Source of the DNA: Hydrogenophaga sp.
GTDB taxonomy: Bacteria > Pseudomonadota > Gammaproteobacteria > Burkholderiales > Burkholderiaceae_C
Assembly: GCF_030373225.1 (NCBI RefSeq)
Contig: NZ_JAUCZG010000033.1
Coordinates: forward strand, 1-49,759
Direction of reading: 5' to 3'
DNA length: 49,759 nucleotides
Shown: piece by piece, positions 43,096 to 49,759 of the stretch
Numbering within the stretch: the stretch's first letter is position 1
Layout of the letters: each line of letters begins with the position of its first letter
Notes under the pieces: generated by a model
Databases searched by the model: none
Told to the model about the DNA's origin: nothing
What the model saw: only the letters and a program-made list of their open reading frames with translations
Translations under genes and position numbers: made by a program

Positions 43096-43682
43096 AGCGG
43101 CGCAACGCGCTGGCCTGCGTGGGCCTGCTGCCGCTGCTGCTGACGGGCTGTGCGTCGACGCCGACCGCCACGCACTGGTACGAACTCAAGAGCGCACCAC
43201 CCGAAGCCGTGCCCGCGCCCGGCGCGGACGACGGCTCGGTGTGGGAACTGTCGGCGCTCGTGCGGCTGCCGGGCGCACTCGACCGGGACACGCTGGTGGT
43301 GGCCAGCGGCGCGGCCGGCGTCACGCCGCTGAGCGGTCACCGCTGGGTCGAGCCACTGCGCGCCAGCATCCCGGCCCGGCTCGCGGACGATCTGGCCCGG
43401 CTGCGCGGCGCAGGACGCGCGTGGCTGTCGCCGGCGCCGGCCGGGGTGCGCGTGACACAGCGCCTGCGGGTGGAGATCGACACACTGGTGGCCGACGAGG
43501 CGCGCACGGTGCTGAGGCTGCGGGCGCGCTGGTGGCTGAGCGAGGTCGCCCCCACCGGGTCGCCCGCGAGCGGCACCGCGGTGATCGACATCAGGCTGCC
43601 CGACCCCTCGGTGGACACATTGGCCGCTGCCCACCGCCTGGCCATCTGGCGGCTGGCCCGGCAGATCGAGGCACCGCCCTGA
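43092..43682 (+). CDS. ABC-type transport auxiliary lipoprotein (PqiC/DUF330-like)
   Basis: 196-residue lipoprotein with a lipobox at LLLTGCAS (lipidated Cys about residue 20). The mature domain begins HWYELKSAPPEA and contains WVEPLRASIPARLADDL, typical of PqiC-family partners of MCE transporters, likely an outer-membrane component that docks the MCE bridge. The ATG overlaps the mlaD-like stop. As the last member of the transporter operon it completes a permease, ATPase, MCE protein and lipoprotein set. Confidence 0.88.
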   Translation: MKRRNALACVGLLPLLLTGCASTPTATHWYELKSAPPEAVPAPGADDGSVWELSALVRLPGALDRDTLVVASGAAGVTPLSGHRWVEPLRASIPARLADDLARLRGAGRAWLSPAPAGVRVTQRLRVEIDTLVADEARTVLRLRARWWLSEVAPTGSPASGTAVIDIRLPDPSVDTLAAAHRLAIWRLARQIEAPP

Positions 43683-43745
43683 ACGTGCACACTGCGGCAC
43701 TCCCGTTGCCGCGGCACCGGCCGTCTTCTCCTTCGTCGAACCCCC

Positions 43746-45164
43746 ATGCAAACGACACGCCCTCCGACAGCCCCCAGCCCGCGCCGGCTTTGTGGCCCGA
43801 TCCTCGCCGCCATGCTGCTCACGGTGGCGGGCTGTTCCAGCCTGCCCCCCCGCACCGCGGACCTGCCCGCTGAACAAGCCGGCATGGTGAGCGTGAGCGG
43901 GGCGGGCGGCCAGGTGTCGGAGCGCGCCGAGCGCCAGGCGCTGCGCGGGCTGGCGGGCGAGGGGAAAAAGGACCTGCTGATCCACCACCTGAAGACCCTC
44001 ACCGACAGCGGCGACGCCGACCTGTACCGGGGCAACCGCACCCGCCTGCTGGTCGACGGGCCGGCCACCTTCGGCGCCATGAAGGCCGCCATTGCGCAGG
44101 CGCGCGGACGGGTGCTGCTGCAGAGCTACATCGTGGAAGACGAGGGTGTGGCGGCCGAGGTCGCCGAGCTGTTGCTGGCCCGCGCAGCCCAGGGTGTGAG
44201 CGTGGCCCTGATCTACGACGCGGTGGGATCGATCCGCACGCCCGAGGCCTTCTTCCAGCGGCTGGTGGCCGGTGGCGTGTCGGTCTGCGCCTTCAACCCG
44301 GTCAACCCGACCCGGCGCCCCGGCCACTGGGGCCTGACCCACCGCGACCACCGCAAGCTGCTGGTGGTGGACGAGGACGTGGCGTTCACTGGCGGCATCA
44401 ACATCAGCCGCGTCTACGGCTCCAGCTCGTTCGGTCGAAGCGGCCAGATCACGGGCGAAGGTGTGCTCGATGATGGCTGGCGCGACACGCAGATCGAGCT
44501 GCGCGGCCCCGTGGTGCCGGTGATCGGCCGGGTGTTCGAGGCCACGTGGCAGGAACAGGGCTGCAAGGGAGCGCTGGGCCAGCCGGCCGCGCAACGCGCC
44601 GACAGCGAGCCCGGGGATCGCGTGGTGAAGGTGATCGCCAGCGACCCGCGCGACAAGGACAACCGGATCTACAGCACCCTGCTCTCGGCGGTGGACGCCG
44701 CACGGGTCAGCGTGCGTTTCACCATGGCGTATTTCGCCCCCGGTGCCGACTTCGTCTCTGCACTGCGCAACGCGGCAGGACGCGGGGTGCTGGTGGAGAT
44801 GGTGCTGCCCGGACGCAGCGACTCCAGCCTGGCGTTTCACGCCGGGCGCTGGTATTACGACGATCTGCTGAGCTCGGGCGTGCGCATCTACCAGATGGAG
44901 CACGCCCTGATGCACGCCAAGACCGCGGTGATCGACGGTGTGTTCTCCACCGTGGGTTCGAGCAACCTGGACTGGTTGAGCTTCGTGTCCAACAGCGAGC
45001 TCAACGTGATCGTGCTGGGCGACGACTTCGGCGACGAGATGAACGCGCTGTTCGAGCGCGACCGTGCATCGTCGCGGGCGATCACGCTGGAAGAATGGCG
45101 CCGGCGCGGCCTGAACGACCGCGCGAGGGAAGTGCTGGGCCGGATGATGGAACGCCTGCTCTGA
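43746..45164 (+). CDS. Phospholipase D-like/cardiolipin synthase-type lipoprotein
   Basis: 472 residues with a lipoprotein signal (LLTVAGCSS) and two HKD phosphodiesterase motifs: DHRKLLVVDEDVAFTGG in the first half and HAKTAVIDGVFSTVGSSNLD in the second. This fits the PLD superfamily and cardiolipin synthases ClsB/ClsC or related phosphatidyltransferases. Being a lipoprotein is unlike the classical membrane Cls. It follows the lipid transporter by 63 bases on the same strand, consistent with work on envelope phospholipids. Reaction inferred, not shown. Confidence 0.87.
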   Translation: MQTTRPPTAPSPRRLCGPILAAMLLTVAGCSSLPPRTADLPAEQAGMVSVSGAGGQVSERAERQALRGLAGEGKKDLLIHHLKTLTDSGDADLYRGNRTRLLVDGPATFGAMKAAIAQARGRVLLQSYIVEDEGVAAEVAELLLARAAQGVSVALIYDAVGSIRTPEAFFQRLVAGGVSVCAFNPVNPTRRPGHWGLTHRDHRKLLVVDEDVAFTGGINISRVYGSSSFGRSGQITGEGVLDDGWRDTQIELRGPVVPVIGRVFEATWQEQGCKGALGQPAAQRADSEPGDRVVKVIASDPRDKDNRIYSTLLSAVDAARVSVRFTMAYFAPGADFVSALRNAAGRGVLVEMVLPGRSDSSLAFHAGRWYYDDLLSSGVRIYQMEHALMHAKTAVIDGVFSTVGSSNLDWLSFVSNSELNVIVLGDDFGDEMNALFERDRASSRAITLEEWRRRGLNDRAREVLGRMMERLL

Positions 45165-45213
45165 ACCACGGCCGTCATCGGCCTGGAAACCACCGGCGCG
45201 TTGGCCCGGTTGA

Positions 45214-45711
45214 TCAGTTCACGCGCACCTTGAACTGCACGATCACCGCGCCATCGACATCCTTCAGCGATGGAATGAGGCCGACGTTCAGGCCAAAGCG
45301 GCGACCCTCGTAGGTGACCATGGGCAAGGCCGCGAAGAAGTTGCCGCCCCGGTTCATGGCCGGGTAGCCGTTCATGATCCCCACCGCTGCGCCGAGCTTG
45401 AACGCCCCGATCGACCAGGGCTGCCAGTTGGCCGCCGCATAGGTGGTGTTTTTGCGAACGCTGTTGTAGTAGTTGCCCGCCATGAACGAGAGTTCGTTGC
45501 TGGTGCGGTACTCGATACCCACACCGAGGTTGTTTTCGTTGTGACCCGCCTGCCGGTCGAAATGCCGCGAGAACCCGCCCACGTTGAGCCACAGCGAGGC
45601 TTTTGATTCGGTCTGGAGGTCGAGCACGACCGGCCCGGACTGCGCGGCGGCGGCCGAGCAGGCACCCAGCATGACCAGCATCAGGGCACAGGAAGAAGAC
45701 ATTTTGTTCAT
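45214..45711 (-). CDS. Small outer-membrane beta-barrel candidate
   Basis: 165-residue precursor with a signal peptide (MNKMSSSCALMLVMLGACSAAAAQ). The mature part has alternating aromatic/hydrophobic strands (SLWLNVGGFSRHF, NLGVGIEYRTSNELSFMAG, FKLGAAVGIMNGYPAM, FGLNVGLIPSL) ending in IVQFKVRVN with a terminal-strand pattern. This suggests an eight-strand outer-membrane barrel. It belongs to an unnamed family I associate with Burkholderiales; a PagP-like acyltransferase is one possibility, but I cannot identify its active-site residues with confidence. Convergent with the phospholipase D-like gene. Confidence 0.7.
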   Translation of the reverse strand: MNKMSSSCALMLVMLGACSAAAAQSGPVVLDLQTESKASLWLNVGGFSRHFDRQAGHNENNLGVGIEYRTSNELSFMAGNYYNSVRKNTTYAAANWQPWSIGAFKLGAAVGIMNGYPAMNRGGNFFAALPMVTYEGRRFGLNVGLIPSLKDVDGAVIVQFKVRVN

Positions 45712-45866
45712 GGGGGCCTCGCGGAAAAGGTCCGCCAGACACAGCGGGTTCACTGTGGTTTCGGCCCGCGCAGACGATTTCTTGAGGTCGGGTGGCCTCA
45801 GAATCGGCGGGGAAGCGCCAAAGCGTGCGTTTTTCCTCACCTTTCCCGGCCGCTGCCACCCACCCC

Positions 45867-46970
<1,104 letters not shown>

Positions 46971-47009
46971 CGACGGCGGCGGGCTTGGGCGCCCGGCGCG
47001 GGCGGGAGG

Positions 47010-47264
47010 TCAGCGCGGCTTGCGCGGCACCATCGGGCCGCGGCCTTCGATGTGGCGGAAGTTGATGCGGCCCTTGCTCAGGTCGTAGGGCGAGAGCTCG
47101 AGCGAAACACGGTCACCCGCCAGGATGCGGATGTGGTTCTTCTTCATCTTGCCGGCGGAATACGCGATCAGCTGGTGACCGTTGTCCAGCGTCACACGAA
47201 AGCGCGTGTCGGGCAGCACCTCGTTGACGATGCCCATCATGTCGATCAGTTCTTCTTTGGCCAT
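47010..47264 (-). CDS. infA: Translation initiation factor IF-1
   Basis: 84-residue S1-like OB-fold protein. [40 protein letters not shown] and [19 protein letters not shown] are as in bacterial IF-1. IF-1 binds the 30S A-site during initiation. AAGGAAAC precedes the ATG. It carries an extra C-terminal tail ([12 protein letters not shown]), as in many Burkholderiales that have a second infA outside the ribosomal protein operon; this is likely that paralogue. It follows a small hypothetical gene by 28 bases. Confidence 0.93.
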   Translation of the reverse strand: MAKEELIDMMGIVNEVLPDTRFRVTLDNGHQLIAYSAGKMKKNHIRILAGDRVSLELSPYDLSKGRINFRHIEGRGPMVPRKPR

Positions 47265-47292
47265 GGTGTTTCCTTTGCTTGAAGTGTACGGT

Positions 47293-47562
47293 TCAGTTCG
47301 GGCGCGCCGCCAGGCGGGTGGTGTCGTGCACCCAATCGATGCCCTGCGCCAGGCCGTAGTCGGCGGCGGCGGCATGGGTGGGAAAGGCGCTGTCAAAGCG
47401 CATCACGCGGGCGGTCGACGCGCTGCCGACGCCGCTGGCAATGGACACCTGGGCGGCAAACTGGCCGCACGGCAAGGGGCGTGGCAATGCCGCAATGCGG
47501 TACTTGCCCAGGGTGAGGGGAGAGGGATTCGTGGAGGGAATCGTGGAAATCGTGTGAATCAT
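47293..47562 (-). CDS. Conserved small hypothetical protein upstream of infA
   Basis: 89 residues starting [16 protein letters not shown], with a central [22 protein letters not shown] and an alanine-rich C-terminal [19 protein letters not shown]. The pattern reminds me of a conserved Burkholderiales family without a known role; no domain name can be given. It lies directly before infA in the same direction. The ATG has a poor ribosome-binding site (preceded by a T-run). Confidence 0.6.
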   Translation of the reverse strand: MIHTISTIPSTNPSPLTLGKYRIAALPRPLPCGQFAAQVSIASGVGSASTARVMRFDSAFPTHAAAADYGLAQGIDWVHDTTRLAARPN

Positions 47563-47915
47563 CAAAAAACGTCGGTGGGTCTGGGCGCGCGGCATTCGCC
47601 GCTGCGTCGGAAAACCCGAATCAAAAATCAAAAGACCGTTGGCAGCCCCAGCGCCGGGGGGTCTCACCGCTGGGTCCGGGCCCGGGGCCGCCGCGCTGGG
47701 CGAACGATCGGGACCGGCACGCGAACCACGGCAGGGATTCGGGCAAGGCAGTGAGGGGAAGGCCACGGTGCTGTGAGAAAGCGGGGTGGCGCGCCCTGGA
47801 GGGACTGGACCAGCAGCCCCTCTGCCGGGGGCGGTGCGTATGGGCCTGTGGGCTTGGACGCGGCTGGTCGCTCAGGGCGACCGCGCATGATAGCACGCCG
47901 AGGGCATCGGCGCGT
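47563..47915 (-). other. Long leader/intergenic region with an extended -10 promoter
   Basis: On the minus strand an extended -10, TGC-TATCAT (47895-47887), could start a transcript near 47880, leaving a leader of about 320 bases before the small gene and infA. Near its 3' end, a CCCC...GGGG hairpin around 47655-47680 is followed by TCTTTTGATTTTTG (about 47643-47630), so part of it might be a terminated short RNA. No known RNA family recognised. No credible coding frame in the region. Confidence 0.4.
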
Positions 47916-49619
47916 TCAGGAGACGTCGCCGCCGTCGCCCCCATGGCTGCTGCGCCGGATGGCGCGCACCAGCCAGAGCCCCCCGAGCACGGCACCCACG
48001 AAGCCCAGGAAGCCGAACAAGGGCAGACCCATCAGCGTGGGACCACCCTGGACGGTCATGACGATGGAAGACCCGATGATCAGCGCCGAGATCACCAGCG
48101 CCATGGCCAGCCGGTTGGCGGCGCGGTCGATCTGGTCACCGACGCGCTTGAGATGGGCGAGTTCGATGCCCACCTGCAACCGACCCCGCCGTGCGTTGCG
48201 CAGCAGGCGCGACACATCGTGCGGCAACTGCTCGGCCAGGCTCAGCGTGCGGCGCAGCGTCTGCCAGACACGCTTGCCCACCGCCTTGGGCCGGTACCGC
48301 GCGCGCACCGCTTCATGCAACAGCGGCAGCGCCTCGGTGGCCATGTGAAAGTCGGGGTCGAGGCCGCGGCCCATGCCCTCCAGCGTGATGAAGGCCTTGA
48401 TCAGCAAGGCCAGATCAGCGGGCAGTGCCAGATGGTGGTCGCGCAGGATGGCGGTCACATCCGCCAGCATCTGACCCAGGCTGAGCCGGGCCAGGGGCAC
48501 GCCCTGGTACTGGTCCACAAAAGCCTCGATCTCGGTTTCGAGCAGCGCCAGCTGGACACCGTGTTCGTCGCCGGTCCAGTCGATCAGCACATCGGCCACC
48601 GCTTGTGGGTGGTGCTCCACCAGACCCAGCAGCAGCTGAAGCAGCTCTTCGCGGCGGCGCTGCGACAGGCGACCGACCATGCCGAAGTCGATGAAGGCGA
48701 TGCGGTTCCCGCTCAGGTAGAACACGTTGCCGGGATGCGGGTCGGCGTGGAACAGACCGTCCTGCACGATCATCTTGAGCACCGCCTGGGCGCCGCGGCG
48801 CGCGAGCAGCTGGCGGTCCATGTCTTCCGTGTCGAGACGCTCAAGCGCATCGCCTGGCACACCATCCACACGGTCCTGCACATTGACGCGCTCGTTGGTG
48901 TAGGCCCAGTGCACGCGCGGCACCACGATCCACGGCAGACCCGACATGTTGGCGGCGATGCGTTCTGCGCTGCGGCATTCGGACGCCAGGTCGAGTTCCC
49001 GCTTGAGCGAGCGGGCGAGTTCACGCACCAGCTGCTGCGGCCGGTAGGGTTTGAGCGCGGGCAGCCTTTCCTCGGCCAGGGCCGCGAGGCGGGCCAGCAG
49101 GCGCAGGTCGGCGGCGATGGTCTCGGTGATGCCCGGCCGGCGGATCTTGACGACCACCTCGGTGCCGTCGAGCAACCGCGCGCCGTGCACCTGCGCGATC
49201 GAGGCGGCGGCGAGCGGCTCCTGGTCGAAACGGGCGAAAACCGCCTCGGGCTCGGCGCCAAGGTCTTCGCGCAGCTGGGGCCGCAGCAATTCCAGCGGCA
49301 CCGAGGGCACCCGGCTGTGCAGCTTCTCGAATTCGGTGATCCATTCGGGCCCGAACAGATCGGCCCGCCCCGCGAGGATCTGTCCCAGCTTCACGAACGC
49401 CGGACCGAGTTCTTCGAGCGCCAGCCGCACCTGCACCGGTGGTGCCAGGCGGGCGAGGTCGGCGGCATGTTCCCATCGCAGGGCATGCCCGGCCCGCTCG
49501 AGCGAGTCGGCCAACCCGAGCCGGCGCACGCTGTCGCTGAAGCCATGGCGGATCAAAACACCCAGGATGGTATTGAGTCGGCCCATGTCACGGGCGGCGC
49601 CCAGCGTTTCGGCAAGCAT
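47916..49619 (-). CDS. UbiB/ABC1-family (ADCK-like) kinase
   Basis: 567-residue atypical kinase of the UbiB family, linked to ubiquinone biosynthesis or lipid and quinone handling. Family motifs are KLGQILAGRADLFG (KxGQ), AAASIAQVHGARL (Ala-rich loop), VVVKIRRPG (nucleotide-binding Lys), HADPHPGNVF and IDFGMVG, and two C-terminal membrane helices (ALVISALIIGSSIVM, LPLFGFLGFVGAVLGGLW). The start at 49619 gives the usual N-terminus; further upstream lies repeat-like non-coding sequence. Many genomes have UbiB in the ubiquinone cluster plus extra ABC1 paralogues. No ubi genes are nearby, so this could be a paralogue. Confidence 0.9.
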   Translation of the reverse strand: MLAETLGAARDMGRLNTILGVLIRHGFSDSVRRLGLADSLERAGHALRWEHAADLARLAPPVQVRLALEELGPAFVKLGQILAGRADLFGPEWITEFEKLHSRVPSVPLELLRPQLREDLGAEPEAVFARFDQEPLAAASIAQVHGARLLDGTEVVVKIRRPGITETIAADLRLLARLAALAEERLPALKPYRPQQLVRELARSLKRELDLASECRSAERIAANMSGLPWIVVPRVHWAYTNERVNVQDRVDGVPGDALERLDTEDMDRQLLARRGAQAVLKMIVQDGLFHADPHPGNVFYLSGNRIAFIDFGMVGRLSQRRREELLQLLLGLVEHHPQAVADVLIDWTGDEHGVQLALLETEIEAFVDQYQGVPLARLSLGQMLADVTAILRDHHLALPADLALLIKAFITLEGMGRGLDPDFHMATEALPLLHEAVRARYRPKAVGKRVWQTLRRTLSLAEQLPHDVSRLLRNARRGRLQVGIELAHLKRVGDQIDRAANRLAMALVISALIIGSSIVMTVQGGPTLMGLPLFGFLGFVGAVLGGLWLVRAIRRSSHGGDGGDVS

Positions 49620-49639
49620 GCAGGGATGATAAGACCCGG

Positions 49640-49759
49640 ACCCCGCGAAGCGGGGGAGCGTGGGGGCACACAGATCCGGCGCCGGGCCGCCCCAAGCCGG
49701 ATCAGCCCCCTCGGGGGGCAGCGGACCTCGCGCAGCGGGGGAGCGTGGGGGCAAAAGAC
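49640..49759 (+). repeat. Two copies of a GC-rich intergenic repeat
   Basis: The segment GCGAAGCGGGGGAGCGTGGG near 49645 recurs as GCGCAGCGGGGGAGCGTGGG near 49732, separated by CCCCCTCGGGGGGC, itself a small dyad. Sequences of this style are common dispersed intergenic repeats in Comamonadaceae. The second copy reaches the window edge. Confidence 0.6.

Noticed and set aside
47563..47915. 6S RNA, tmRNA, SRP RNA or RNase P RNA
   Set aside because: I looked for the conserved cores of these RNAs on both strands and found none.

Overview
The window is GC-rich, densely packed DNA from a betaproteobacterium. Gene content (two tandem cyanophycin synthetases, an Mla/Mce-type lipid transporter, a second infA, UbiB, a low-oxygen stress island) fits Burkholderiales, most likely Comamonadaceae. 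A Hydrogenophaga-like genus is my guess, not shown. I see no rRNA, tRNA, CRISPR array, phage genes or intact insertion sequence.

Region 1 (1-6.3 kb, minus strand) is a six-gene acid-sugar operon, regulator-ltnD-otnK-otnC-otnI-denD. Nearly every junction is a 4-base ATGA overlap. It should convert D-erythronate and L-threonate to dihydroxyacetone phosphate. The 3' end of denD runs into a scar of an IS3-family element, beyond which lies an AraC-type regulator gene that has lost its 5' part.

Region 2 (6.5-23.2 kb) is the most interesting part: a stress island resembling in gene content the low-oxygen-activated (lxa) locus described in Burkholderia cenocepacia. It holds a cytochrome c, two universal stress proteins, a DHH phosphoesterase, two Hsp20s, two BON proteins, a GroEL N-terminal fragment, a PPOX-fold protein, a flavodoxin, a polymer-forming membrane protein, an esterase, and a six-gene operon (host-attachment-like protein, AMP-forming acyl-CoA ligase, PDH-like E1alpha, E1beta and E2, and an acyl carrier protein). 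Nine FNR/CRP-family boxes (mostly TTGAG-N4-CTCAA) precede its transcription units. Each has a -10-like hexamer starting 28.5-29.5 bp from the dyad centre, the geometry of class II FNR-type promoters. One box precedes a hairpin-rich leader ending in a strong terminator, a possible small RNA.

Region 3 (23.2-29.4 kb) has a membrane protein and a short-chain dehydrogenase divergent from a MerR regulator, with matching long-spacer MerR-type promoters in both directions, then a type II P-type cation ATPase and an acyltransferase-3 membrane protein.

Region 4 (29.4-37.2 kb) is a cyanophycin locus: two cyanophycin synthetases (one with a degenerate Mur-ligase P-loop) divergent from an ABC exporter with a zinc ribbon and a DUF1854 protein.

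Region 5 (37.2-49.8 kb) has a TetR-MATE pair with a perfect 22-bp palindrome, a hotdog thioesterase, a ribosome-associated HPF-like protein, a four-gene Mla/Mce lipid ABC transporter followed by a cardiolipin-synthase-like lipoprotein, a small outer-membrane candidate, a DAHP synthase, infA with a small unknown gene, and a UbiB-family kinase.
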